Position numbers and translations under genes: made by a program. Below, piece after piece: positions 9,253 to 17,847 of a stretch of DNA of 64,000 nt; position 1 is the stretch's first letter; each line of letters starts with the position of its first letter. Source of the stretch: OMPR01 sp965183835. GTDB lineage: Bacteria; Pseudomonadota; Alphaproteobacteria; Rhodobacterales; Rhodobacteraceae. Below the pieces are notes generated by a model. That model searched no databases and was not told the DNA's origin. It worked only from the letters and a program-made list of their open reading frames with translations. The stretch spans positions 1-64,000 of the forward strand of contig CBCYME010000024.1 in the NCBI GenBank assembly GCA_965183835.1, written 5' to 3'.

Positions 9253-10139
9253 GTGATGATCGCAGCTCTGCAACTATCTGTATCGACTCTGTCGCGCCCA
9301 ACCTACCATCGTTGGTATGAGAGGTATCTACAGCCCCGAGAAGCTGGCCTCGAAGATCTCAAGTCGCATCCCAGTCGCGTCTGGGACCGCATCCCTGATA
9401 AGGTGCGCTAGGCAATGTTGGATATGGCATTGGAACGGCCAGAACTCAGCCCAGGGGAACTGGTCGTGACATTTACCGATAAACGCAGTTTCTTCGTTTC
9501 AGAAGCCAGCGTTTATGAGCTTTTGCGATTCCACGGTCTGATTACCAGTCCAGCATTCATTGTCATGCAAGCGGCCGATGAGTTCCGTGACAAGGCGACG
9601 GCAACTAACCAGCTTTGGCAGACTGTCTTCACCTACCTCAAGGTTATTGGTTGGGGCTGGTTCTATCTCAGCACGATCTTGGACAACGACAGCCGCTACA
9701 TCATTACTTGGAAGCTTTGTACTGGCATGGCTGTATCGGACGTGAAGGACATGTTGAACCAAGCTTTGGAAGCAATAGGGTTGAGATCAGGCAAATGTTG
9801 GGCATCGTCCTCGCCTGTTGTCAGACAATGGCCCATATTACATCTCCGGTGATCTCGCTGAATATCTGGAAGACAAAGGCATGACACACAGGCGGTGCGC
9901 CCTAACATCCGGAAACACAGGGCAAGATCGAGCGATGGCATCAAACATTGAAGAACCGCATCCTGCTAGAAAACTACTTCCTGTCCGGCGATCTCGAAGC
10001 GCACATCGCCGCCTTCGTTGGGCACTACAACCACCAGCGTTACCATGAGAGCCTGAACAACGTCCGCCCGCCGACGTTTACACAGGCAGAGGTCACACAA
10101 TCCTGCTTGAACGCGAGAAGACAAACAGAAGAACCATGA
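9253..10139 (+). pseudogene. Degenerate IS3-family (rve) transposase
   Basis: Pieces of a single IS3-family transposase occur in order in three frames: YHRWYERYLQP, an in-frame TAG at 9409, then RPELSPGELVVTFTD through GWGWFYLSTILD, then LSDNGPYYISGDLAEYLED, then LKNRILLENYFLSGDLEA and HYNHQRYHESLNN. The first catalytic aspartate, normally in QTDFTYL, is valine here (QTVFTYL). With one stop, two or more frameshifts and a lost catalytic residue the gene is dead. Nothing else is recognised in 9232-9252 or 10140-10219. Confidence 0.85.
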
Positions 10140-10255
10140 AGTTAAGGCGCTTGCAGCATTCTCATTCCGCTGCTCAACTAAACCCAGATGAGCGATGGCT
10201 CCTCGCAGTCAAAACGCATTGAACCAGACCGGGTTTACCGGAGACAGTTTAGTTC

Positions 10256-11158
10256 CTATTCTGCTGCGAGAGTAACGGCGTTTAGACTGTCATAGTAGCT
10301 CCTTTCTGCTTGTGCTGGGGCGATGTATCCGATGGGTCCAAAACGGCGTTCGTGATTGAACCAATGGACCCAATCGAGCGTTGCCAATTCGACGTCTTTT
10401 TTGCCTTGCCACGGGCCCTCGTGCTCGATGACCTCAGCCTTGTAGAGACCGTTGATTGTCTCGGCCATCGCATTGTCATAGCTGTCACCGACGCTGCCGA
10501 CTGACGGATCGATTTTGGCTTCCTCGAGGCGCTCTGTGTACTTGATCGACAGATATTGAACGCCTCTGTCGCTATGATGGATAAGGGTTTTGGGATCTGG
10601 TTGACGCGCCGCCAACGCTTGATCCAAAGCATCAAGCACCATCTGGGCATTGGGAGAGGAAGAGACCTTCCAGCCAACGATGTAGCGCGCGAAGACATCA
10701 ATGATGAACGCAACATACACGAAGCCGACGGCGGTTCTGACGTAGGTGAAGTCAGCTACCCAGAGAATGTTCGGTGCCGGTGCCTTGAACTTTCGGTTCA
10801 CCTTGTCTTCAGGGCACGGCAAGGCAGGGTTGCTCTTCGTCGTTGTCACATCACCGCGTGTAATTCCCTGTATTCCCATGCCTTTCATGAGGCGAACAAC
10901 CGTGCAACGGGCGACGACAGTGCCCTCATCAAGCAAGTCATGCCAAACTTTCACGGCCCCATATCGCTTCCTGCTCTTCTCCCAGAAATGGGTGATCCTG
11001 GTCATTAAGAAGGCATCACGCTTTGCGCGGGCAGAGGCTTTCTCAGGATTAAACTCAATCGATTTGTGGTGGTAATATGTGGACGGCGCGATCGGCAAAA
11101 CCTTGCAAATCGCCTCGACGCCAAGATGCTCACGATGGTCGTCTATGAACATGATCAT
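10256..11158 (-). CDS. IS3-family transposase OrfB (DDE integrase core)
   Basis: A 300-residue rve-superfamily catalytic subunit. The N-terminal HTH_21-like region (CKVLPIAPSTYYHHK) is followed by the catalytic core with the DDE residues in WVADFTYV, HHSDRGVQY and NAMAETINGLYK. It joins OrfA through programmed frameshifting to give the OrfAB transposase; the overlap with orfA is 4 bp (ATGA). It is full length for the family and shows no disabling change. Confidence 0.93.
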   Translation of the reverse strand: MIMFIDDHREHLGVEAICKVLPIAPSTYYHHKSIEFNPEKASARAKRDAFLMTRITHFWEKSRKRYGAVKVWHDLLDEGTVVARCTVVRLMKGMGIQGITRGDVTTTKSNPALPCPEDKVNRKFKAPAPNILWVADFTYVRTAVGFVYVAFIIDVFARYIVGWKVSSSPNAQMVLDALDQALAARQPDPKTLIHHSDRGVQYLSIKYTERLEEAKIDPSVGSVGDSYDNAMAETINGLYKAEVIEHEGPWQGKKDVELATLDWVHWFNHERRFGPIGYIAPAQAERSYYDSLNAVTLAAE

Positions 11159-11487
11159 CTCTTCCGTAGGCGGTCGAGGTCCGCCGCCGCGAAAAAAGCT
11201 GAGGCCTTACGCAGAATGTCATTGGCCTGGCGCAGCTCACGGACTTCGCGCTGAAGCTCTTTCATCTGCGCCCGCTCAGACAGCGTCAAACCCTCCCGAT
11301 CCCCGGTCTCAACCGCCTGCTTGTTGACCCAGTCCCGAAGCGTTTCGGGGCTGCATCCTATCTTCTGCGAAATTGATCTGAAGCACTCAGATCGCGTCTT
11401 ATAATCCGCTTCATTCTCAAGCACCAAACGCACTGCGCGCGCCCGAACTTCTGTCGAAAAACGGTTCCCTGAATTTCCTTTGGTCAT
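11155..11487 (-). CDS. IS3-family transposase OrfA
   Basis: A 110-residue DNA-binding subunit with a helix-turn-helix (ISQKIGCSPETLRDWVNK) and a terminal coiled coil or leucine zipper (MKELQREVRELRQANDILRK). It starts 48 bp inside the element's end and overlaps orfB by 4 bp, the standard IS3 layout. Confidence 0.92.
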   Translation of the reverse strand: MTKGNSGNRFSTEVRARAVRLVLENEADYKTRSECFRSISQKIGCSPETLRDWVNKQAVETGDREGLTLSERAQMKELQREVRELRQANDILRKASAFFAAADLDRLRKR

Positions 11488-11538
11488 GACTTACCTTCCA
11501 AGCTTCATGCTCTCCGGTAAACCCGGTCTGGTTCACAT

Positions 11539-12136
11539 TCCGTCTCCAACTATTTGATGACGGGCTGGTTTTGCAGGTTTTCCAAACCTCATTGTCGGTC
11601 AACAATTGTGCAGCGTCGATATCCACTTCCTGTTCATCAGTTGAAACCGTATCGAGGTAGATTGTTCGGCGTGCAGGATTAATGCGGATATTCTTTTGAG
11701 TTCGCTTGACATGAGGTGTTCTATTTCGATCAGGGAAAAGTTGGCGCGGTCATTTACTGTGCCCGGAAGAGCATCGCACGCACCTGCTGCGCCTCACGCT
11801 TCACGGCAACAAATCGCATCGTCGGTCGAGACGCTGCCTCAACAATGGTTACATCAATCTTCTGACGCTTCACAAAGGGGTTTTACGAGATGAACGCGAA
11901 CTGAATCTCGTGGCCCAACTCAGCAATCTGACGCCCCCAGATATGCCCTGTCGAACAGCCTCCTCGGAAGGCAGGCCCTAAGAGTGCTGGACGAGAACGT
12001 TTAGGAACTAAGTTCGCGCTACCTTCTTGCGAAAAGCAACAGACCCATCGACCCGGGCATCCACGCCATCACTAACTGGCCGATTGGACCACCCAGGTTG
12101 AGCAGCCATGGATCTTTCTTCATCGCAACAACATTA
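11539..12136. other. Gene-free decayed stretch with an IS110 remnant
   Basis: About 600 bp between the intact IS3 element and the tup operon hold no intact gene. 11757-11937 is an IS110 transposase fragment (listed separately). The rest shows broken reading frames on both strands and nothing that I recognise. The first 100 bp read on the minus strand as a short open stretch (DEQEVDIDAAQLLTDNEVWK) of unknown origin. Confidence 0.5.
11757..11937 (-). pseudogene. IS110-family transposase fragment
   Basis: Reading the minus strand gives GRQIAELGHEI, a stop, then PFVKRQK and EAASRPTMRFVAVKREAQQ followed by VRAMLFRAQ. These are the conserved blocks of the N-terminal RuvC-like half of IS110 transposases. 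The usual KNDAADAEAI block is degraded to KIDVTIVEA, there is an in-frame stop, and the C-terminal serine domain is absent. Confidence 0.7.
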
Positions 12137-12931
12137 TTACTCGGCGTTGAAAACGAACAGCGTCTCACCATTGATCTTGTAGTCGTTGATCAGGCCTGCT
12201 GCTGTGTCTGAAACCAACCAAGCCTCCAATTGCAGGGCTAAATCCGCTTTAACATGGGGATGCTTTTCTGGTGTCACCGGAAGGTAGGCATACTGATTAA
12301 ACAACGCCGGATCACCCGCATAAGCTATTTCCAAGCTCCCCTTGTTGCCAAAGTTCAGCCAGCTCGCGCGATCTGACATGATATAAGCGTTCATGCCGAC
12401 AGCAATGTTCAAGGCCGATCCCATGCCTGCGCCAACAGCATTGTACCAATCCCCATCGGGCGTGACCCCGGCAGTGGTCCATAGGCTCAGCTCTTTCTTA
12501 TGTGTCCCGCTATCGTCCCCTCTGCTTACAAAGCTGGCTTTAGACGCCGCAATCCGGCTCATGGCATCAGCAGCGTTTGCCGCTTCGGACAGGTTTGCAT
12601 TGTCAGAGGCTGGCCCGATGAACACAAAGTCATTGTACATGATCGCCCGGCGATGGGTTCCGAAGCCTTTTTCCAAAAACGCGTCTTCTGCCTTGCGGGA
12701 ATGTACAAGAATGGCATCCACATCCCCCGCCTCACCCAGTTTGATGGCCTGCCCGGTTCCAACGACCAGCAACTGAACATCAATCCCGGTGTCCTGCTTG
12801 ATTTGCGGAAGCAATATTTCAGCCAGACCTGAGTTGTGAAATGACGTGGTCACCGCCAGCTTCATTTCCTCCGCCGCCCCTGCCCCGGCCATGAAAACTA
12901 AAACGACGGCCCCCAGAATGGCATTCTTCAT
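12137..12931 (-). CDS. tupA: Tungstate ABC transporter, periplasmic binding protein
   Basis: A 264-residue periplasmic binding protein with a signal peptide (about residues 1-20, ending AGAGAAEE). Family motifs include LAVTTSFHNSGL, VVGTGQAIKLGEAGDVDA and the YNDFVFIGP stretch, which distinguish TupA from molybdate ModA. It captures tungstate with very high affinity and delivers it to TupB. It is the last gene of the tup operon and overlaps tupC by 4 bp. Known TupABC systems supply tungsten for enzymes such as W-dependent formate dehydrogenases, which agrees with the fdh operon 8 kb away. Confidence 0.92.
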   Translation of the reverse strand: MKNAILGAVVLVFMAGAGAAEEMKLAVTTSFHNSGLAEILLPQIKQDTGIDVQLLVVGTGQAIKLGEAGDVDAILVHSRKAEDAFLEKGFGTHRRAIMYNDFVFIGPASDNANLSEAANAADAMSRIAASKASFVSRGDDSGTHKKELSLWTTAGVTPDGDWYNAVGAGMGSALNIAVGMNAYIMSDRASWLNFGNKGSLEIAYAGDPALFNQYAYLPVTPEKHPHVKADLALQLEAWLVSDTAAGLINDYKINGETLFVFNAE

Positions 12932-13644
12932 TCGACAATATCTCCGTTTAGAAAGGCGCGGGCCGCATCGGTAGATGGGTCCGTGAAAAATTGCGGGGCG
13001 GGGCCGGTTTCGTGTAGCTTGCCGTTCAGCAAAAATAGAACCTCTGTCGCCAGTCGCCGCGCCTGCCCCATGTCATGTGTCGACATAATTAATCGTGTGC
13101 CTGCCGACGCCGCCCGCATTAGGATCGCTTCGATCTCTCGGGTCGCACGTCCATCAAGCGAGGAACAAGGCTCATCCAGGAACAACACATCCGGTTTGGT
13201 GATCAGGGCACGGGCCAAGGCCAGTTTTTGGCGTTCTCCACCCGACAAAAAATGTGCGGGCCTACCGAGCATCTGATCCAGTCCAACATCTTCGGCAGCT
13301 TGTGCCGCCTGCCCGCGCGCCTGAGCCCGGGAAACCCCTTTCAAACGAAGTGGATAGGCCAAATTGCCCAGAACCGAACGGCGCATCATCACGGGTTGTT
13401 GGAACACAAAAGCTTGACGCGAGCGTGCCTCGATTGCGGCACACGCCCAAGTCACAGATCCCTCGGACATTCGCGCAATCCCGTGAAGCATACGCAAGAA
13501 AGAGGTTTTACCCGCCCCGTTTGGACCGATCACAATCGTGGTGCCCTGTGCTGACAGGGTTAAATCGACGGGTCCGACAAGCACTTTGCCACGCCGGCGC
13601 ACTGTTGCACCATCGACCACCAATGGAAACAGGGCGCTCACCAT
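12928..13644 (-). CDS. tupC: Tungstate ABC transporter, ATP-binding protein
   Basis: A 238-residue ABC ATPase with all key motifs: Walker A IGPNGAGKTS (about residues 38-47), signature LSGGERQKLALARAL, Walker B VLFLDEPCSSLD and the H-loop STHD. It energises import through TupB. It overlaps tupB upstream by 7 bp and tupA downstream by 4 bp, so the operon is tightly coupled. No C-terminal molybdate-binding (MOP) domain is present, as expected for TupC rather than ModC. Confidence 0.9.
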   Translation of the reverse strand: MVSALFPLVVDGATVRRRGKVLVGPVDLTLSAQGTTIVIGPNGAGKTSFLRMLHGIARMSEGSVTWACAAIEARSRQAFVFQQPVMMRRSVLGNLAYPLRLKGVSRAQARGQAAQAAEDVGLDQMLGRPAHFLSGGERQKLALARALITKPDVLFLDEPCSSLDGRATREIEAILMRAASAGTRLIMSTHDMGQARRLATEVLFLLNGKLHETGPAPQFFTDPSTDAARAFLNGDIVE

Positions 13645-14342
13645 CTGCCCTCCTGTTCTGTTCGACCGATGACATGAATCGCAAGGTTCACGGCAATCGC
13701 CAGAAAGATCAGGACAAAACCAAGCCCAAGCGCCAATGCAAAATCCCCCTTACCGGTTTCAAGCGCAATGGCCGTGGTCAATACGCGCGTATGATGGTCA
13801 ATGTTGCCTCCCACGATCATGATCGCACCCACTTCACCAATGGCGCGTCCAAACCCAGCCAACGAGGCGGTCATCAGCGCCCGACGCCCATCCCACAACA
13901 GGGCCGCAATGCGTTGCCGTTGGGTGGTGTTCATAGAAATCAGCAGATCGTGGTAATCTGACCAGAGTTCACGCAAGGATTGATGCGCAATCGACGCGAT
14001 GAGTGGCAGGATGATTATCACCTGCGCTATGATCATCGCAGTTGGCGTGAACAGCAGCCCCATAACGCCAAACGGTCCGGATCTGCTCAGCATAACATAC
14101 ACAATCAGGCCAACAACAACCGGCGGCAACCCCATGAGGGCATTGAGCACCGCAATGGTAATCCGCCGTGCGCGAAATCTGCGCACGGCCAAAAGCGCAC
14201 CCAACGGCAAGGCAAAAAGCGAAGCAATCACCAAGGCCGTCAAGGTGACATGCAGAGACCGTACCGTGATTTCAACAAGATCCGCATCCAGCGTTACAAC
14301 CAGCCAAAAAGCCTGAGTAAGGCCGTCCCATATTTCAAACAT
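13638..14342 (-). CDS. tupB: Tungstate ABC transporter, permease
   Basis: A 234-residue inner-membrane permease with about five helices. The EAA-type loop that docks the ATPase is visible as GFGRAIGEVGAIMIVGGNI near residue 180. The ATG at 14342 is chosen because GGGGGAAGG precedes it closely; an upstream ATG at 14393 would add 17 polar residues. It is the first gene of tupBCA, divergent from the sensor kinase. The intergenic region holds the tandem GACATTTTGTC-like sites described separately. Confidence 0.9.
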   Translation of the reverse strand: MFEIWDGLTQAFWLVVTLDADLVEITVRSLHVTLTALVIASLFALPLGALLAVRRFRARRITIAVLNALMGLPPVVVGLIVYVMLSRSGPFGVMGLLFTPTAMIIAQVIIILPLIASIAHQSLRELWSDYHDLLISMNTTQRQRIAALLWDGRRALMTASLAGFGRAIGEVGAIMIVGGNIDHHTRVLTTAIALETGKGDFALALGLGFVLIFLAIAVNLAIHVIGRTEQEGRW

Positions 14343-14452
14343 GCCTTCCCCCGGGCTTTGACACGGCGTGTCGGTTCCGATGTTATTCAACACAGCTCAA
14401 TCACAGCCCGCGTGCCAGAAAAACCAAATTCTAACCTCAAATGGAAAATAAG

Positions 14453-14475
14453 GACATTTTGTCCGCCATTTTGTC
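14453..14475. promoter_or_regulatory. Tandem GACATTTTGTC-like palindromes between tupB and the sensor kinase
   Basis: GACATTTTGTC at 14453-14463 (GACA and TGTC arms on the complementary reading) is followed by GCCATTTTGTC at 14465-14475, 12 bp apart and 10 of 11 identical. The same 11-mer, inverted, occurs upstream of the formate dehydrogenase operon at 27807-27817. A shared regulator is inferred, most simply the response regulator at 19233-20579. Position is 111-133 bp upstream of tupB and about 140 bp upstream of the kinase. Confidence 0.5.
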
Positions 14476-14609
14476 TGACCTTCCTCTGCTTTCGGGCAGA
14501 TCGACCCCGGAACACGGCCTGCAATCAGAAGGTTCTGGTGCAGGTATTTCTGTCTGGTAAGCTACGAAAACACATTCGTTTTGTTGATACCAGCGCCGAG
14601 GGGGAACCA

Positions 14610-16559
14610 TTGAATTCAGTACGCCTGAAACTGTTGGTGCTCGCACTGGCGCCTCTTGTGGTCTTGCTGCCATTGTTGATGTTATTGGCAATGACCCGTT
14701 GGACCTCGGACTACGACGAGCTTTTGATCGCCAAGGTCGACAGCGATCTGCGTATAGCAAAGCAATATCTGGGTCGTATTTTGGCCGGAACCGGGGCCGG
14801 CATCGCCGCTATCGCAGACTCCCGCACTTTCCAATTCGCATTGACCGGATCTGCGGATTCGAGGGCGGCGTATCTGGAACAGCAACGCGTTCAGCAGGCG
14901 CTCGACTTTCTATATTATCTTCCGGCGACACAGACAGGCGAAGCCCAGCTTTGGCCGGTAGTGCAGGCAGCGCTTGGTGGTGAACTGTCGTCGCAAATCG
15001 ATATCTTCCCGGCCGAAACCATAGGCAACTTCCCTGGCTTGGCAGAACGCGCGCGGGTGGATCTGATCGAAACCGAAGCCGCAGTGCCCACCGATCGTGT
15101 GGTCGAGGATCGCGGCATGGTGGTCCATACCGCGGCCCCCGTTGACCTGCTGGGGCATCAAGGTGTCCTGATCGGGGGGATCTTGCTGAACAGGAACCTT
15201 GATTTCATCGATACCATCAACGCGCTGGTATACCTCAATGCGGCGACGGGCGGGGAAAGGCAGGGCACCGCAACCTTGTTTCTCGAAGACGTCCGTGTTT
15301 CGACCAACGTGCGCCTGTTTGAAGATGTGCGCGCGTTGGGAACCCGCGTTTCTGCCGAAGTCCGGGCCGCGGTTTTGGATCAGGGCCGAACCTGGCTGGA
15401 CCGCGCCTTTGTCGTGAACGATTGGTACATTTCGGGCTATCTGCCGCTCAGTGATAGTTTCGGAAACCGAGTTGGGATGCTGTATGTTGGCTTCTTGGAG
15501 GCGCCATTTGCCAACGCAAAAAAATCCGCTTACCTGACCATGCTCGCCGCCATGGTCGTTGTACTTGCCTTGTCTATTCCGCTTTTCCTTAGGATGGCCC
15601 GCGGGATTTTTTCACCGCTAGAACGCATGACCAAAACCATGAGCCGTGTGGAGCACGGGGATCTGTCAGCGCGCAACGGCAGCGTCGGGTCCAAGGATGA
15701 AATCAGCCAAGTCGCAACCCATCTAGATACATTGCTTGATCAGGTCCAAGAACGGGATCAGGCACTGCGCAGTTGGGCAGAAGAGCTGAATGATCGCGTC
15801 GATCGGCGCACCTCAGAGCTTCGCGATGCCAATGAAAAGCTGGAAGAGACATTCCAGCAATTGGTGCTATCCGAAAAGCTCGCGTCGATCGGGGAAATTA
15901 CCGCAGGGGTTGCCCATGAAATCAACAATCCAGTTGCGGTCATTCAGGGCAATGTCGACGTCGTGCGCCAGACCCTAGGACCGGACGCTGCTGGTGTGGA
16001 AACCGAATTGACCCTGATCGATAAACAGGTGCAGCGCATTGACGGGATCGTTGGAAAGCTATTGCAATTTGCCCGCCCAACTGAATTTTCGGCCTCCAGC
16101 GAAGGCACATCGCTGGAGATGTTGGTTGACGACTGCAAAAGTTTGATCACCCACGTGCATCCCCAACAGAACGTGCAAATTTCCACTCAATTCGATGCGG
16201 CACCAAATGTTGCGATAGATACTGGGGAGATGCAGCAGGTCCTTGTCAATCTGATGGTTAATGCCATTCAAGCCATGGAGGGGAACGGTCAGCTGGACAT
16301 CAGGGTCAAACCATCGCCTAGGAATGAGCGTGATGGCGTGGAACTGTCTGTTTCTGATACAGGGCCCGGCATAGATGCAGAGCATATGAACCGGGTATTC
16401 GACCCCTTTCATACCACCAAACTAGGCGAAGGCACTGGGCTAGGGCTCTCCATAAGTCAAACTCTGATCCAGCAAACCGGAGGGCGTATTTCAGCCCGAA
16501 ACCAACCAACGGGAGGGGCAATTTTCACGATTTGGGTCCCCGCAGTCACGGGCACTTGA
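14610..16559 (+). CDS. Membrane sensor histidine kinase (HAMP, HisKA, HATPase)
   Basis: A 649-residue kinase starting at TTG 14610, which follows a GAGGGGG ribosome site and opens directly into the first membrane helix (LVLALAPLVVLLPLLMLLA). A periplasmic sensor region of about 270 residues follows, then a second helix near residues 307-330, a HAMP linker, a coiled coil, and the dimerisation/phosphoacceptor domain with His436 in GVAHEINNP. The ATP-binding domain has NLMVNAIQAME, SDTGPGI and GTGLGLSIS. It most likely pairs with the response regulator at 19233-20579, which has no other kinase nearby. The location beside tup and fdh suggests it senses metal oxyanion, formate or redox state. Confidence 0.88.
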   Translation: MNSVRLKLLVLALAPLVVLLPLLMLLAMTRWTSDYDELLIAKVDSDLRIAKQYLGRILAGTGAGIAAIADSRTFQFALTGSADSRAAYLEQQRVQQALDFLYYLPATQTGEAQLWPVVQAALGGELSSQIDIFPAETIGNFPGLAERARVDLIETEAAVPTDRVVEDRGMVVHTAAPVDLLGHQGVLIGGILLNRNLDFIDTINALVYLNAATGGERQGTATLFLEDVRVSTNVRLFEDVRALGTRVSAEVRAAVLDQGRTWLDRAFVVNDWYISGYLPLSDSFGNRVGMLYVGFLEAPFANAKKSAYLTMLAAMVVVLALSIPLFLRMARGIFSPLERMTKTMSRVEHGDLSARNGSVGSKDEISQVATHLDTLLDQVQERDQALRSWAEELNDRVDRRTSELRDANEKLEETFQQLVLSEKLASIGEITAGVAHEINNPVAVIQGNVDVVRQTLGPDAAGVETELTLIDKQVQRIDGIVGKLLQFARPTEFSASSEGTSLEMLVDDCKSLITHVHPQQNVQISTQFDAAPNVAIDTGEMQQVLVNLMVNAIQAMEGNGQLDIRVKPSPRNERDGVELSVSDTGPGIDAEHMNRVFDPFHTTKLGEGTGLGLSISQTLIQQTGGRISARNQPTGGAIFTIWVPAVTGT

Positions 16560-16599
16560 ACCCTGCATCAACTGGGGGCGCGGTACTGCAAACCGGTTT

Positions 16600-17307
16600 C
16601 TAAACGGCTCGTCCTCTCTGATCAAAATTGACGCCAAGGAGGGCCTTCATTTCCCGTTGCCCAAACGGCGTCACAATCAAGACCCGGCGTTCTGCCGCCC
16701 GGGCAATCCAGCCCCGGTCGAATGCCAGATCCGCAAGGGCAGCCCCAACTGCGCCCGAGACATGATGACGGCGCTCGCTCCAATCCAAGCATTGTCGCGC
16801 AAATACGCGTTTCGTTCGCTTCAAATCAGCAGGGTTTATCCCCAGATCAGCAAACAACGCTGCACCTTTCGCGGTCAGCTCATAATCCGTGTCCAGCGTA
16901 ACCAAGGCCCCCTTTTCCACCAGCGCATCTGCAATCGAAACGCCCAAATGCCCGGCGATGTGATCATAACACATCCGGGCATTTTGAATTGGCTTCCGGA
17001 CTGTTCGGGTGGTTTTTGTAGCAGGGGTGATATTCGCGGTTTGCACGGCAAGCTGCTCAAGTGCACTTGCGATTTCAGGAGACGCAAGGCGGTAATAATT
17101 GTGCCGCCCACTCTTTTCCCGTGTCACCAACCCCCCCGACAACAAAAGGCTCAAGTGTTCACTTGCGGTTGCAGGTGAAACACTCGCAACACCGGCAAGT
17201 TCGGTGGCTGTCAGGGCCCGGCCATCGAACAATTCCGTTAACATCAAAGCGCGTGCCGGTGAGCCAATCAAAGCCCCCACACGCGACATGGAAGGTTCAT
17301 CATGCAT
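16600..17307 (-). CDS. ArsR-family winged-helix regulator
   Basis: A 235-residue protein. The N-terminal ArsR-type winged helix spans about residues 5-90 (GRALTATELAGVASVSPATASEHL and SGRHNYYRLAS). The remaining 140 residues are an added C-terminal region (RMCYDHIAGHLGVSIADAL) seen in larger members of the family and may bind an effector. There is no canonical ELCVCDL metal box. An ATG at 17307 is favoured; an upstream extension to 17466 would overlap the divergent promoter. A perfect-arm palindrome, TTCGGA-N4-TCCGAA, sits 3 bp before the start, so it probably represses itself and the divergent 17380-19194 genes. Confidence 0.8.
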   Translation of the reverse strand: MHDEPSMSRVGALIGSPARALMLTELFDGRALTATELAGVASVSPATASEHLSLLLSGGLVTREKSGRHNYYRLASPEIASALEQLAVQTANITPATKTTRTVRKPIQNARMCYDHIAGHLGVSIADALVEKGALVTLDTDYELTAKGAALFADLGINPADLKRTKRVFARQCLDWSERRHHVSGAVGAALADLAFDRGWIARAAERRVLIVTPFGQREMKALLGVNFDQRGRAV

Positions 17308-17309
17308 AC

Positions 17310-17325
17310 TTCGGAAATATCCGAA
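17310..17325. promoter_or_regulatory. Palindromic operator TTCGGAAATATCCGAA
   Basis: Six-base arms TTCGGA/TCCGAA surround AATA. The site lies between the divergent ArsR gene (start 17307) and the NIF3-like gene (start 17380), where an ArsR dimer would be expected to bind. Binding is inferred from position and symmetry. Confidence 0.55.
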
Positions 17326-17379
17326 ACATGCCGGACTGGTCAACCGGTAAACCAGAAGGACACACATAAGGAACTGCAA

Positions 17380-17847
17380 ATGGTTGCTCTGACTGAGATG
17401 AACTTGAAAGACGCGCTTCTGAAAAAGGAATGGGTCATTACGATCCAAACGCCCACACTTGGGCACGACATTTTGCTTGATGCACTGCGTCAGAGCGTGG
17501 ACCTAAAGCAAGGTCATTATGAATGCTGCCTCCATGTCTCGCCAGAGGGCGAGCAACAGTTTCGCGCCTTGGCAGGATCGCACGCTGGGGCCGAAGATAC
17601 GATACAATCCGTGCCGGTGGTAGACATCACAGTTTCCATTGCACCAGACAGGCGGCTTCTTGAACAGACCCTCGCGATCATCCTTGAAAATCACGTGCAC
17701 GAAGACCCGACCATTCGCATCACTGAGTGCTGGGCTACGCGGTCCAGATACACAGGCGACACCGGCAATCCAAACAAGTATTGGAACCGCCCCGATGCGC
17801 AGAAAATCCACGGTACTGCAATTGCGCGCGCGGCGGACAAAGGATGA
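17380..17847 (+). CDS. Small protein resembling the NIF3/CutA-like insert domain (paralogue 1)
   Basis: A 155-residue soluble protein with no signal peptide. Its C-terminal half (ITVSIAPDRRLLEQTLAIIL, then NHVHEDPTIRI) resembles the CutA/PII-like insert domain of NIF3/YqfO proteins, which ends in AHPYEEPAYDIY; the N-terminal GHYECCLHVSPEG matches the GNY..CSF..EG block of the same insert. The metal-binding NIF3 core is absent, so this is a stand-alone version. The ending GNPNKYWN is shared with the protein at 18736-19194. The start at 17380 follows AAGGA. It overlaps the EamA transporter by 4 bp. The function is unknown; ligand or metal sensing by a trimeric PII-like fold is inferred. Confidence 0.65.
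   Translation: MVALTEMNLKDALLKKEWVITIQTPTLGHDILLDALRQSVDLKQGHYECCLHVSPEGEQQFRALAGSHAGAEDTIQSVPVVDITVSIAPDRRLLEQTLAIILENHVHEDPTIRITECWATRSRYTGDTGNPNKYWNRPDAQKIHGTAIARAADKG

Larger units (their letters stand above)
10220..11535 (-). mobile_element. Complete IS3-family insertion sequence with terminal inverted repeats and 3-bp target duplication
   Basis: The 1316-bp element is bounded by perfect 25-bp inverted repeats (10220-10244 and 11511-11535, beginning TGAACCAGACCGGG). It is flanked by CAT at 10217-10219 and 11536-11538, a 3-bp direct repeat as expected for IS3-family insertion. Both orfA and orfB are intact and overlap, so the element may still be active. It is inserted among older, decayed insertion sequences. 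Confidence 0.92.

Noticed and set aside
13980..14609. Long N-terminal extension of the kinase frame
   Set aside because: It overlaps tupB on the other strand, lacks motifs and has no ribosome site; the TTG at 14610 follows GAGGGGG and opens at the first membrane helix.
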